From contig NC_031672.1 of NCBI RefSeq assembly GCF_001640025.1, positions 806,001-870,000 of the forward strand: a stretch of DNA of 64,000 nucleotides. The letters run 5' to 3'. The translations under genes were made by a program, and so were the position numbers. Numbering within the stretch: position 1 is the first letter of the stretch; every line of letters begins with the position of its first letter. Shown here piece by piece: positions 32,380 through 44,243 of this stretch. This DNA is from Sugiyamaella lignohabitans. Lineage: Eukaryota > Ascomycota > Dipodascomycetes > Dipodascales > Trichomonascaceae. The notes beneath the pieces are model-generated. The model was not told the origin of the DNA. It worked only from the letters and a program-made list of their open reading frames with translations, and did not search any database.

Positions 32380-33955
32380 CACCCCGACCCCGGTAGGCCG
32401 GGGATCTGGCTGTTTCAGGGGGAAATGCCGCAATACTAGACTGCTTTAGTGATGTGGTGTGTGGTATTTGAACATGGCATCATCGCGCCGTGATTCCATG
32501 CCATAGCAAGAGCAGCAGTTGCAGTTGGTGGCTAGCTCTGTAAATCCATGTTTGGCTGGTCGAGCTCCTGCTAAGTTGGAATGTGGGTTCCAAACTGGAT
32601 TAGTTTAGTCGGATTATAGTTTCAATAGCAATTATACAAAAATAGCACCCCTGATAGTTGTTGTAGAAGCACCTGTCGTAGTAGCAGATGGCAGGGTTAG
32701 AGTGAGAGAGTAAGCAGTATTGGAGAATAGGAGTTAAGAGTCGTAGTCTGTCTGTTGACAGTTGTTGCGAGAGTGTAATTCGTAGTCTGCTGAAGTAAAA
32801 GTGGAAGTGAAAACGCAGTGAAAGTACAGCGAAAGTGAATACTCGGTTTGACAGATTTAATATTGCAGTGCACAGTCAGTCAGTTGACCGTTGAGTATTG
32901 AAAGTTAATGTCAAAGTTGAGAGTCAAAGTTGACAGCTTATAAATTAAAAGTTGGATAGATCGACTATTGAAACTCCGGTCTATCGACAGATTAACTACT
33001 CCTGGACTTGCCAACTATTAACATTAATAGAAACGGGTTAATTATTAATTTTTGGATGCATGTGCAAAGCCCTGATCCTGATCCTGATCTACCCTACTGG
33101 TACTTTTGATCGCATCTGCTGACAGAGCTGCAGACACCTGCATATATTCCGAGAAACCATGCCGGACTGGGCTGAGCCGTACAGAAACTCCCATCAGACA
33201 TGCTGCCCCACTGAATCCGAGACCTCTAAAAAATATAATATATATATGCGTCCAAATCCAAGCCGTGTGTAAAAGAGGTCACACATCATACATACGCCCA
33301 GTAAGCGAACATTTTGATTTTTTAAATCGATCAAGCGATAAATCCGCTGACATTCCGGTCTGATTTTATTGTGTTTGTATTTTATTTTTCGATCTTATTT
33401 ATTTGTCGCATTTCTCTTCTTGTTTTTGGGTTTTTTTTTTAAAAAAAAAGTTATCAACTGAAGTGCGACTGACGGTTTACTCATTGCTGACTCTCAAATT
33501 ACGTTGATAAGAATACTCGAAAACCAAACCAAAAAACCAAGAGTCAAAAAATTAGTTACTCGAGTCTGATATCAGTGAACAACAGCAGACGTGGATATAG
33601 AGCGTTGGTTTTTGAGTGTGGTGGTTGTATATTTATTTATTAGTCAGGTATCAGTCACAACCTCATTTTTTTTTGAGTGGTCGGTCAAGTGACTTGTGAA
33701 CTAGTGTCTTAATTTGTTAGTAAAGTTTGACTTTACTTTACTTCTCCTGAACTTGACTTGACTAGATTTACTTTTATTTGTCAGGATCTGACTCGCAAAC
33801 TATTTATTTTTTGCTGATTAAAAGTTAACTGACTTATTCAAACCGAAGAGACTGTTTACTAATATCAGCAGTTCTATATCAGCAGTTCGCCTCTTTCACC
33901 TAGGTCACCTAGTAGTATCAGAGCGACAGTATCAGTTACGGAATCTAGTGTCCGC

Positions 33956-36436
33956 ATGTCTATTGGTTCGGTTCCTACTCCGGCAGCTGGAACTTCTCCT
34001 TTGGATGTTGTGTCATCCAATACAAGTTTGAATATGACTGGTGCCACGACTTTGTCATCTCCTAGTACGAGTACATCCAAAGCGAGTTGTTCTACTGCTG
34101 GTCCCGCAAGCATACAACAACAACTCTACACAAAACCACAGACTCTGTCGTCAGTATCTGCGTTTGACAGTGCGCCAACTCCAAGTTCTCCGCCAGCCAC
34201 GCCAGAAAGCGAAAACTCCAGACCTCCAACTACCGATGTCACTAATACAACAAGCAATATTTCTACCCCGAACAATAACGCCAAACAAAACAGTATATCT
34301 TCATCTGGCTCGTCATCTAGTCCAGATGCTGGACTACTAGCACCTGTATCATCTGTATCATCACGGGAATCGACCCCATCAACGACGTCAAATTCAAATA
34401 TTAAATCACTACTTCCAACAGCAGTGGCAAGATCCTCATCTGAACACAAAAACTACTGTTATAGACATCACCCAGATGTCACCTGTAATCGACAAGCAGA
34501 TGAAAAGAAGATGCAAGAACTACAGGAGGAAATGGACAGGATACAGGATCCTACTGAGAAAGAAGCCATCAACCAGATCTGGGCCACATTTAGTGCCGCT
34601 CCTTCACGACAGCGAATGCTGATTCTACAGGGAATTCTCGCTCAATGCTGCTTTCCACAGTTGTCGACAGTGTCACAACTCGTTAAAGATCTCATTAGAA
34701 TCGACTTTTTATCAGCACTTCCTACGGAGTTGTCGTTTCAGATCTTGTCATATCTTGATTCTGCCTCTTTATGTAGAGCAGCTGCGGTGTCTAAACACTG
34801 GAAAACTCTGGCTGATGACGATGTGGTGTGGCATCGAATGTGTGAACAACACATTGACAAAAAATGTACAAAGTGTGGATGGGGTTTACCATTGCTTGAG
34901 AAAAAGAGGCTCCAGGATGCCAAAAGGGCTATTCAAGCTAGAGCAGCTGGCAGAAGCAAAGATTCGAGCACCAGCGGTACTGGAAGCTTGACTCCTGTCT
35001 TGACTACATCTAATAAAAGGCCTTTGGAAAGTGATGATTCACGTACTCCGTCAGCCAGTCCAGCTCCTAATTCATCATCAAATGGACTAAGTGTAGTACC
35101 CAGTAAAAAGCGCAAAACAAGACCTTGGAAAGACGTCTATTCCGAACGATACAAGATTGAGCGCAACTGGAGAGACAATCGATACCAGCTCAAAGAGTAC
35201 AAAGACACTTCGGCAGTTCTTTCGCTTCAGTTTGATGACCAGTACTTGATGACTGGTACTTATGATGGAGACATCAAAGTATGGGATGTAGAGTCGGGAG
35301 ACCTGATTCGCACTTTGTCTGGTCATTTACAAGCAGTCAGTGGTCTAAAGTTTGACCAAACAAAGCTCATTAGTGGTAGTTGGGACCGTACAGTCCGTGT
35401 ATGGAACTACCGAACTGGCGAGTGTGTGAGTACATTCCGAGGCCACGAGCAGCAGGTTTTGTGTATTGATTTCCATGACAAATGGATCGCTTCAGGATCG
35501 GCCGACTGTAATGTCAAAGTGTGGAATTTCGAGGAAAAGTCGTGTTTCACGCTACGAGGTCATAAAGAGTGGGTTCATTCAGTCAAGATTCACTCTGCAT
35601 CAAGTACCCTTTACAGTTCATCAGAAGATATCACGGTGAGAATGTGGGATCTGACCACCAAACAGTGTCTCAAAGTGTTTGGAGGGCCTGACAACACGCC
35701 CATTGGCCATGTAGCCCAGATCCAGCAGGTGATTCCTCTTACCTTGGACCATCTCGAGGGTCAACCCGAACGCAGACGAAGCGTTGTCACCAGCAGCAAC
35801 AGCAATAACAGTAACGACACTGTGGGATCCAGTACCAACCCCGCTGGTACTGCTCCCATCAACGTCAACACCAATGTTTCTTCTACTTCTGCTATTGATA
35901 ACCAAGTTCACGGCAACAACACTGATGAAAATGCTGGTGACGACCGTGCTGATGCCACTGGTGCTACAACAGTCGCAGGAACAAACCGAAGTTCGTCGTT
36001 TTCCACCAACAATACCGTGACAACCGCCATTCCTGGCCGACTTCTCACCACATCACTTACCAACAGCAACACAGGCTTCTCTGCTAACGACAGTCAAACC
36101 AACATCAAAAACCGTCCGACCCATCTCCTGACCTCGTCACTCGACAATACCATCAAACTATGGGACATTGAGACCGGCGAGTGTGTTCGAACGCTGTTTG
36201 GCCACGCCGAGGGCGTGTGGTGTATCGCGGCCGACACCTTCCGCATCGTCAGCGGAGCCCATGACAAGCTCGTCAAAATCTGGGACCTGCAATCCGGCAA
36301 GTGCTGGCACACCTTCTCAGGCCATTCACGCCCCGTGTGCTGTGTCGGGCTCAGCGACACCCGGTTCGCGAGCGGCGGCGACGATGGCGTCGTCCGCATC
36401 TACTGTTTCGACGACATCGAGGCCAACCAACCCTAA
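33956..36436 (+). CDS. F-box/WD40 substrate receptor of SCF, Met30
   Basis: A single exon of 826 residues. A Ser/Thr-rich N-terminus precedes the Met30-specific YCYRHHPDVTCNRQADEKK segment (about 162-180), the F-box (about 248-300, LSALPTELSFQILSYLDSA), the CTKCGWGLPLLEKKRL motif, and a C-terminal WD40 propeller (about 415-820) with blades such as GSWDRTVRVWN and GSADCNVKVWN. Met30 with Skp1 and Cdc53 ubiquitinates Met4 and so represses sulfur-amino-acid genes; it also controls the response to cadmium. A low-complexity insertion of about 115 residues rich in Asn, Thr and Ser (about 600-715) interrupts the propeller. The long T-rich leader is compatible with complex transcription control. Confidence 0.95.
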   Translation: MSIGSVPTPAAGTSPLDVVSSNTSLNMTGATTLSSPSTSTSKASCSTAGPASIQQQLYTKPQTLSSVSAFDSAPTPSSPPATPESENSRPPTTDVTNTTSNISTPNNNAKQNSISSSGSSSSPDAGLLAPVSSVSSRESTPSTTSNSNIKSLLPTAVARSSSEHKNYCYRHHPDVTCNRQADEKKMQELQEEMDRIQDPTEKEAINQIWATFSAAPSRQRMLILQGILAQCCFPQLSTVSQLVKDLIRIDFLSALPTELSFQILSYLDSASLCRAAAVSKHWKTLADDDVVWHRMCEQHIDKKCTKCGWGLPLLEKKRLQDAKRAIQARAAGRSKDSSTSGTGSLTPVLTTSNKRPLESDDSRTPSASPAPNSSSNGLSVVPSKKRKTRPWKDVYSERYKIERNWRDNRYQLKEYKDTSAVLSLQFDDQYLMTGTYDGDIKVWDVESGDLIRTLSGHLQAVSGLKFDQTKLISGSWDRTVRVWNYRTGECVSTFRGHEQQVLCIDFHDKWIASGSADCNVKVWNFEEKSCFTLRGHKEWVHSVKIHSASSTLYSSSEDITVRMWDLTTKQCLKVFGGPDNTPIGHVAQIQQVIPLTLDHLEGQPERRRSVVTSSNSNNSNDTVGSSTNPAGTAPINVNTNVSSTSAIDNQVHGNNTDENAGDDRADATGATTVAGTNRSSSFSTNNTVTTAIPGRLLTTSLTNSNTGFSANDSQTNIKNRPTHLLTSSLDNTIKLWDIETGECVRTLFGHAEGVWCIAADTFRIVSGAHDKLVKIWDLQSGKCWHTFSGHSRPVCCVGLSDTRFASGGDDGVVRIYCFDDIEANQP

Positions 36437-36527
36437 TTCCCCCCCCCTCCTCCTCCTTATTTATATATTATTATTTAATTAATTAATTATTATTCTAATG
36501 ACCAGTTCACGAACGTGTCCCCGGACT

Positions 36528-36681
36528 GCCTCCGGCGGCTGGGGCTCCGCCCCAGACCCTGGTTGCTCCTGCTTCGCAGGAGTTACCCCTGATCCCGGCG
36601 ACACTGGACCCCCGACGCAACCGACTCGAGCGCAGCGAGAGGAGCAGCGGGGTCTGGGGCGGAGCCCCAGCCGCCGGAGGC
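36528..36681. repeat. Full GCP element (B-C), 154-bp subtype
   Basis: Spacer AGTTACCCCTGATCCCGGCG and onward is the reverse complement of that in the copy at 37515. Flanks CCCCGGACT and AGTCCGGGG continue the inverted repeat by nine bases. Starts 92 bases after the MET30 stop. Confidence 0.95.
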
Positions 36682-37236
36682 AGTCCGGGGAAAAAGTAAC
36701 GGTCGCCAGGTCAGGTGGTGAAGTGGACAGGGGATGAAGCGGGTTAGTGTGATCTGTTTGGCAGGGATAGCGGCTGCTGCGTTTTAGTGGGCTGTTTGCG
36801 TCATTCGAAGTGCGTTTCGTTAGTTTGTTTTGTTTTGGTTGGATCGGAGCACACTGCTGCTGCTGCTGCTTCAGGCTCAGTTCACAAGGACTTTCGTTTA
36901 TCAGGAGATCCCCGCTGTCAATCCACACGGTGTCAATCCACACAAGGTACTAGTGTGTTTGTTTGCAGCTGCATTGGTTGCTTGGCTGCTGTTGGTGCTT
37001 AGCTGCTTCCGGTGCTGCTGCTGCTGGTGCTAGCTTGGGGATCTGGTGGATTGACCGACGTGCGTGTGTCAAAATATTATTTTATTACATGTCAAATGTG
37101 GGGATGTATCGGAGCATGTCGTGAACCTGCGGGGTCCTGATTGAGCTGGTCGCGCCCGTCCCACAATGCAGCCGCCCTCCTGCTGTTGGCTAGCTTATCA
37201 GTTGCCAAGAAAGACGTCAAAGTCTTTGTTGACGAT

Positions 37237-37238
<2 letters not shown>

Positions 37239-37268
<30 letters not shown>
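37239..37268. repeat. CTG triplet repeat
   Basis: Ten perfect CTG units in non-coding sequence. Confidence 0.9.
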
Positions 37269-37514
37269 ATAACCAAACCAGCCAAGTGGGCAATTTAAGC
37301 GCCCAAAACCCCCTTGCTCCTCATTCACAATCGGCCGCTAACCCACCATTCGGGCCAAAGATAAGCGAGTGCACTTCCCCACGCTATCACGGGCATCCGA
37401 TAACAGGAACCTCTTATCTCAGAACGCGGGGTGTCTGCTTCACCGACCCTGCTAGCGCCGGTGTTAACCGGAAGGAGCACGTTTTTCTTTTTGGCTCGCC
37501 AGGGGCGGGGTGCT

Positions 37515-37669
37515 GCCTCCGGCGGCTGGGGCTTCGCCCCAGACCCCACTGCTCCTCTCGCTGCGCTCGAGTCGTTGCGTCGGGGGGTCCAGTATCGCCG
37601 GGATCAGGGGAAACTCCTGCGAAGCAGGAGCAACCAGGGTCTGGGGCGGAGCCCCAGCCGCCGGAGGCA
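37515..37669. repeat. Full GCP element (C-B), 155-bp subtype
   Basis: Inverted sister of 36528-36681: the C motif, 50-base spacer and B hairpin all correspond, with few differences. Confidence 0.95.
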
Positions 37670-38508
37670 CGAGGGGTCGTGTGAGTTCTCGCTACGGGTG
37701 ATCCGGTCATGAGCAGTGCAAGAGAATGGATCATATCTTTTGACCAAAGTAATTCGTGGTCAGGATTGAAGCTGACTCGGATTTCTACTTGGATCATGTC
37801 TGATTGTGGTTGAATAGTCAAGGGTCGAAGCTGCGGCTCTGTTTAGTCTGATTCGTTCTGACCTTCATCTTCATTGTCATGTTGGGGTCAATTGTACGCT
37901 TTGAGAGAGAATAATTTCGGTGATTGTACTGTTGTGGCCTGGTTTCTAAGAAGATATGTTTCATTCTAAAGACTGCTGGCTGGCTACCAAATCAATCCTA
38001 GTGGATAGTCTGTCAAAATAGACAATATCCATACTCTCTTCTGCAAAGTTAATTCAAACGGCTCGGTTTCTGCTCGTGAAGATGGACATGACCTGTGTCA
38101 GATTCTTCTTCTTCTTCTAGTGAAAAGCCGGATTCTACATGTTCGACTTGTCGAACTTTCAGTCGGCTTTTCTGGCACAAGTTCGCATATGCTAGTTAGA
38201 TGCTCGAGTTCAGTCCAGATTGGTACTAACTCGAAATTCTGACGAGATTAGCTCGAGCTCAGTCCAATTGCTTGAGACCGGTTTAGTCCTGGGACAAACT
38301 CGCAATCCTGACGAGATTCTCTTGAACTCAGTTCAGTCAGGCTCGATTTCGCAATTCGGACGAGATACTCTCGGTTCAGTCCAGTTCTGGCACAAACTCA
38401 CAATTCTGAAAGAATCTCTCAAGCTCACACTCCAGTTCACGAAAGTGATATGACAGTTCGACAGACGGAATCATTAACCTCTCACACCAACTCTACAAGA
38501 ATTTCAGT

Positions 38509-38646
38509 GCCTCCGGCGGCTGGGGCTCCGCCCCAGACCCTGGTTGCTCTTGCTTCGCAAGAGTTGGCAGAGACCTTCGACGTAACGACTCGAGCGAAGC
38601 GAGAGGAGCCACCAGGGTCTGGGGCGGAGCCCCAGCCGCCGGAGGC
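38509..38646. repeat. Full GCP element (B-C), CTCTTGC stem type
   Basis: B hairpin CTCTTGC-TTC-GCAAGAG; 138 bp. Followed after 30 bases by a solo C half. Confidence 0.95.
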
Positions 38647-38676
38647 AGCAGCAGCATCCCAGAAAGTGCCCGCAAA

Positions 38677-38749
38677 CGTCGACGGAACGACTCGAGCGGA
38701 GCGAGAGGAGCAACCAGGGTCTGGGGCGGAGCCCCAGCCGCCGGAGGCA
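38677..38749 (-). repeat. GCP solo C half with spacer remnant
   Basis: Retains AACGTCGACGGAACGACTCG from the spacer of a full element, so it looks like a full copy that lost its B half. Confidence 0.92.
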
Positions 38750-39483
38750 GCACCCAGTTGGCGAGCTAGGGCCACATTTTCGGCATCGGCCCTAGCGCAG
38801 TGTCGTGAAGTAGCGGACTATCACTAGTAGCGATAATGCATGCCAGCTATCAGATCTTGACAGGAATGCTCCGTGGTGTTGGAGTTAGTGGTGGTGGTTG
38901 GCGGACGCCAAGAAGTGGGAGCGGGAGCTTGTTTCAGTCTTGGCTATAATTGGTGAAAATCTATTTTGCCGGGTGGTGGTATTGGTGAGATTGGTCCCCC
39001 ACTTTTTAGGTTCACGGTTTTTGTTTTACCCCCTCCGACCCCCCACCAATGTTGAGAAAACAAGGTTGTCGTGAGCTGCGTGATAAAAGTGGTGAGCTCG
39101 TTGCTTTTTGCAGGAGCTCCTCCATGCATGCCCCTCCGTGGATGTTTCACCGATCACCTACCCCGCACTGTACATACATACGCACAGGCAGAGACACAGA
39201 CAGACTCAGACTAGAGACAGATCAGAGACCGTCGACGAAAGTTTTTCCTGGGTTAGGCGCATGCAAGTGGGATGAGGGGGAAAATGGCCCGCCTGGGTCG
39301 ATGCTGGGTAACTGTCAGAGAGCAAATGCAATCAATCGTTGTAGTCGCTCGAATGTTTATCCCAGTCGCGGAATCCGCCGCCAGGCGCAGATGTCACTCA
39401 GCCAGCCATGACCGAACAGGTGGCGCGGTCGCAAGCCAGTCGCGACGGGACTGGCAGTAGACACGCAGAAACAGAAGAACACT

Positions 39484-39600
39484 AGTGGGGGAAGTGGGTG
39501 GTAGTGGGGTGGTGAGAGGTGGTATTGGGATGGAAGTTGGGTGGTGCTGAAAGTGGGATGGAAGTTGGGTAGTGGTGGGGTGGAAGTGGGTGGTGGTGCA
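39484..39600 (+). repeat. G-rich GGTGG minisatellite
   Basis: About 115 bases of degenerate GTGGGTGG / GGGATGGAAGTT units with many GGG runs on the plus strand; could form G-quadruplexes. No reading frame of interest. Confidence 0.7.
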
Positions 39601-40178
39601 CTGTCGGGCCTGGGCGACCCGGCCTGGATGACCCGAACGCAGGCCCACTTTTATTTTTATGGTTATTTTTATCTGCCCATGCACCCTATCTCGATGGACC
39701 ACACCGGAGCGCCAGCTGGTGGTGCTCGGCGACTGGTGCGTCAAAAAAAAACTACCCTCACGCAAGTGCCAGTGCTTATTTTACCGTTTACAGCCTGCTG
39801 CAACCTTGAGTGGGAGGGAGATATGATAAGCCCGATTCCGGCGCACCACCACCACCACCGCACCCAGCCCTGGCTGGTGGTGGTGGTTTATTTCGAGTAA
39901 ACATGAGACATTTGAGACACACACAAACGCACGGTCCAGTTCAGGATAAAATAAAATAAACCATAAAAATTTTCTTATTTATTATTTCTACCGTTCGGGT
40001 GGGCAATCAATACATGTCTCACTACCACCCAGCCGACCGACCTCTCTCATACCGGGTGTCATAGCCGGTGGGTGTCTCTCATTACCCAGATCCAAAAATA
40101 GCCGGCGAGATCTGGCAGGTGGGGCCCTGGCTAACCGGGTTAACTGTTCTCTGGAGGGGCAGGGGGGAGGGGGGGTCT

Positions 40179-40239
40179 GCCTCCGGCGGCTGGGGCTCCG
40201 CCCCAGACCCTGGTTGCTCCTCTCGCTCCGCTCGAGTCG
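40179..40239 (+). repeat. GCP solo C half
   Basis: Preceded by a long G run ending GGGGGGTCT. Confidence 0.93.
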
Positions 40240-41234
40240 GGCGTCGGGTGTCTGCTAGCGACTGGGTCCGGGTCAGTCTGACCCTTTCATGGCAGCCTGG
40301 GTCCCGATAATTGTATATATACTGGCGTGTGTGATATAATATGATATAAAGAGATACGGTCCTGCCATGCGACGTAGATTGCGATAGTCACTCACTTATC
40401 ACATCTGGCATATGGCTTATCATATGGTACTGATATCATATCATATCAGCGATACAGAGTCCAGATAGACACCACATAGAGACTGATATGGATACAACGC
40501 CGAGATAACAGTTATCGTACGAACAGTACAGCTACCGATGGAGATGATAGGAACCCAACACAGACGATAGAGCCTATTTGGAAATATTAAGTAGCATATG
40601 GAAATGATAGGTACGATAACAGCAGGTGAGTATAGGCCCAGACCTGATATGACACGGACTGATGAACACCTGTCTCTAACTAAACAGAGTAGACGGAAAC
40701 AGTCATGACTAGTTAGTGTCGGTTGAATGGCAGCCAGACTGCCAACCAGCCAGACTGCCGCCGGTGCTACGGATACTGATATTGCACCATGGCCTATGCG
40801 ATAACGCCAAGAACCGGGATGCTCCTGTCAGGCGGATTTGTCCACAATGCACGTCCGAATGACGCTTTTTTTTCCAGACCCAGGTCAAATCACGACACTC
40901 TTCCCCCTCCTCCTCTAACCCTGATTCCACCCTTTTTTATCCAGGTCCGTCAGTTCTATTTTCAGAAGATTCAGTTGTATGACGATTTTTCCGTTCAGAC
41001 ACAGACACACCGCTTCGGAGCGGACCGCCTGGCTCCCAAAACGGTCCAAAGGAGGGGGGTGAGGGGTCTCTGTCGATTGTTGAGGAACCACTTCGCCAAA
41101 CAAACACACGTACATCTACCCATCAACCCCACCAGCGGGGAAACTGGATCTAAAAAGCTTATTCCGGGACTACTCTAGCCTAGCGTGTCTAGCGTCCTCC
41201 GGCCCGGCACAAGGTGGGGGGGGGGGGTGGCCAT

Positions 41235-41372
41235 GCCTCCGGCGGCTGGGGCTCCGCCCCAGACCCTGGTTGCTCTTGCTTCGCAAGAGTTGACCGGGAC
41301 CCTCGACGAAACGACTCGAGCGAAGCGAGAGGAGCAACCAGGGTCTGGGGCGGAGCCCCAGCCGCCGGAGGC
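41235..41372. repeat. Full GCP element (B-C), CTCTTGC stem type
   Basis: 138 bp, close relative of 38509-38646. Confidence 0.95.
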
Positions 41373-41807
41373 ACACCCCCCTCACCTGAAGTGAGATTTT
41401 TTGTTGGTGATAGAGAGAGATGCGGGCTAGTCTGAAATGAGAATCGGCAGCACTGCGTAGGTAGCTAGTGTGCACATCAACAAGATGTGCCATGCGAGCC
41501 CCTCCGTCGATCGCGCCGGATTAACTAGACCTGGAAGCAACAGGTACAGGAAATAGATCGGCAGGTTTTATTTTGTTTTTATTTGTTTTCTTTTCACTGC
41601 GTCAGTAGCAGCATCGGTGTTGGCGGTGAAAAAGCCGTAGTCGCCAGGTCCAGCAGCCCCAGCAGCGGTCGACGGTAAACATAAAACAAGTAAGACACTC
41701 GCGAAGCAACCTTACTACACCACCACCTGAGACAGTGACACCACCGATGGGTGACAGCGACCGCTACGACTGTTACAACGGTTCCTGTCAGAGAAGGTGG
41801 CCACGCT

Positions 41808-41945
41808 GCCTCCGGCGGCTGGGGCTCTGCCCCAGACCCGGGTAGCTCCTCTCGCTCCGCTCGAGTCGGGGCGTAGACGGACCCAGCTCCCTCTTGCGAA
41901 GCAAGAGCAACCAGGGTCTGGGGCGGAGCCCCAGCCTCCGGAGGC
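41808..41945. repeat. Full GCP element (C-B), CTCTTGC stem type
   Basis: 138 bp; right core reads GCCTCCGGAGGC instead of GCCGCCGGAGGC, making that end a self-palindrome. Confidence 0.93.
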
Positions 41946-41965
41946 CGACCCCGTCCCCTGTATGT

Positions 41966-42020
41966 GCCTCCGGCGGCTGGGGCTCCGCCCCAGACCCTGG
42001 TTGCTCTTGCTTCGCAAGAG
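41966..42020 (+). repeat. GCP solo B half, CTCTTGC stem type
   Basis: 20 bases after the preceding full copy. Confidence 0.93.
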
Positions 42021-42376
42021 GGAGCTGGGGGTGCCAGGAACGGCAGGGCTGGTATGGGAGGGGGAGCTTAATTGAAAGGGCGAGGAGGGGGTGAGACGGC
42101 GTCCGCGACCCTGGGTCTGGTTAGGTTATATTCTTAGACAGCAGCAGCAGACACAGCAGGCAGAGAGGTACGAGGAGGGACAGCGTCCGAGACAGCAGCA
42201 CGGACAAATCCGGAATTTCTAGCCAGGCGATCTGCGATCTGCGACAGGGCAGGTCGCCTTTGAACACTAATGGCTGCGTGCCCCTCATTTCACAAGTCAA
42301 TTCAAGATGAGGGGTAATCGACACGTCTGTAATGCACACCGCCGCTCATAGCAACCCCCCCTCCTCCCCCCCAACC

Positions 42377-42430
42377 GCTCGCGAAGCGAGCACAACCAGG
42401 GTCTGGGGCGGAGCCCCAGCCGCCGGAGGC
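42377..42430 (-). repeat. GCP solo B half, GCTCGC stem type
   Basis: Hairpin GCTCGC-GAA-GCGAGC, a fourth paired version of the B stem. Confidence 0.93.
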
Positions 42431-42450
42431 ACAATCCGGGGTCGGGGTCT

Positions 42451-42511
42451 GCCTCCGGCGGCTGGGGCTCCGCCCCAGACCCTGGTTGCTCCTCTCGCTT
42501 CGCTCGAGTCG
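42451..42511 (+). repeat. GCP solo C half
   Basis: Back-to-back with the preceding B half (cores facing each other 20 bases apart), the reverse of the usual arrangement. Confidence 0.93.
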
Positions 42512-42747
42512 GGCGTGGGGAGTGGGTCTGGAGGGGGAGGAGGCAGCAGCAGGGCTATTGTTGGCGGCCGGGACCCACCGCCGATCGACGCATGAGAATG
42601 GGCTTTGGCCAGGGCCGGCTGAAACCCAGCCAAGCCCAGCGGCAGCGACATCGGTCCAGTGCAGCCCGGTCGTAAAACGACCCCACCACCCCCACCAACC
42701 CACCACCCTCTCCCTTCCCCCCCTCGACCTACCACCTCCCCGACAAC

Positions 42748-42802
42748 CTCTTGCGAAGCAAGAGCAACCAGGGTCTGGGGCGGAGCCCCAGCCGCCGGAG
42801 GC
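42748..42802 (-). repeat. GCP solo B half, CTCTTGC stem type
   Basis: CTCTTGCGAAGCAAGAG hairpin, intact core, followed by ACACCCC. Confidence 0.93.
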
Positions 42803-42990
42803 ACACCCCATCCCCCAACACGGCTGCAGCGGCCCTGATAAGATTAGAGATACGGGACGGCATGCAGCGTGGGCCGGTATGACGACAACAGGCCGGCCGG
42901 TGAGGACTACAGAGTTAGAGTTTGGAAAGCGTTGCCGTTGCAGGCAGTGAATGTACAGACAGGCAGGGGTAAACGGGACGAGACGGGCGT

Positions 42991-43133
42991 GCCTCCGGCG
43001 GCTGGGGCTCCGCCCCAGACCCTGGTTGCTCTTGCTTCGCAAGAGTTAGCAGGGCCTGGACCGTGTTCACGCCGACTCGAGCGAAGCGAGAGGAGCAACC
43101 AGGGTCTGGGGCGGAGCCCCAGCCGCCGGAGGC
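42991..43133. repeat. Full GCP element (B-C), CTCTTGC stem type
   Basis: 143 bp with spacer AGTTAGCAGGGCCTGGACC. Confidence 0.95.
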
Positions 43134-44120
43134 AGCCCCCCGGGCCACGATGGCTGTGCCAGGCAGGCACAGTTTTTTCCAGCCCTTTCCAGTTGAGGAT
43201 GGGCAATTTTTAGCCTCTTGAGGATTGTCGCTGCAGTACCATGTTAAATTTCTTTTTGTGGGGTGGTGGGACAAAAGCAACGAGCGGTTTAAACAGTGGC
43301 CTCATTATTTTTCCTGCTCAGCTGCAGGTGCAGCCAGCGGCAGGTGCGAGGTGAGGTTCTGGTGGGTAGCAAAAGCAACGAAAGCGATAATCAAGTAGAG
43401 TGGGAAGAGAGGAGGGGGAGGGGGAGGAGTAGGAGAGCAAGCAGGCAGCCAAAAAAATAAAAAAACAAATGTCCACCCCTCCTCGACCAGGAAGTAAACG
43501 ATTGTTTAAATAGACAGTCGAAGCCCAATTACGATTTTAACCAGAAAAAAAAACAACCTAACCAGACGACATTTGACGACTCGGTTTTTTTTGTTGTTGT
43601 TATTATTATTGATACAGACCAGGTGAGTATTTGAAATGAGGAGCATGAGGAGCATGTGTCAAGAGTCGCTGACACTGGTGATTCAGTGACAGGTGACAGC
43701 AGAGATACAGCAGGTACAGGAAATGAAGGAGATGGGGTGTGATTAGAGAGGAGAGAAGAGAGAAGGAGATAAAGGTGATAAGAACAAAACAACAGACAAA
43801 ATCAACAGAAGGAAGGAGAAGAGAAATGAAAGAATGAGGAGGATAATTAATGACCGAAGTTGAAGAGGTGGAAAAGAAGATAAGATAAAAAAGAGGAGAA
43901 ATTAGATTATTAAATACCAGATAAGATACCACCGTTGTGAGAGTGCGTGAATTATTATTTATCACATTCGATCTATAGATTGAGTGGTGTGATCTGATAA
44001 TATACGCTGCTATAGCAGTGCTGCTGCAACCCGTGTATCTGGCAGCATTGTTGGTGGTAATAATAATTTTATTAGCTGTTTATTTTTTATAACCTGTTTA
44101 TTAATTATAACGGCTGATAT

Positions 44121-44156
44121 GAGATTGAGATTGAGATTGAGATTCAGATTGAGATT
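44121..44156 (+). repeat. GAGATT hexamer tandem
   Basis: Six units, one with a single change. Confidence 0.9.
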
Positions 44157-44207
44157 AAATTTAGACTGATGATACCCACAGTGACATCAATTCGACAGGA
44201 TCACCTA

Positions 44208-44243
44208 GCGATGCTATTAGCGATGCTATTGGCGATGCTATTG
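44208..44243 (+). repeat. GCGATGCTATTG dodecamer tandem
   Basis: Three 12-base units, differing at one position. Confidence 0.9.

Larger units (their letters stand above)
31185..33955. other. Long region upstream of MET30
   Basis: 2.8 kb. The first 1.2 kb carries three full GCP elements. The remaining 1.5 kb is AT-rich with poly-T and repeated short GTGAAAGT-like words and looks like a long promoter and leader for MET30. I find no credible gene; no methionine-pathway CACGTG site was seen. Confidence 0.55.

Noticed and set aside
40789..41178. 129-codon frame with a good ATG context in the gene desert
   Set aside because: No family resemblance and composition typical of random sequence; no supporting promoter or neighbour evidence.
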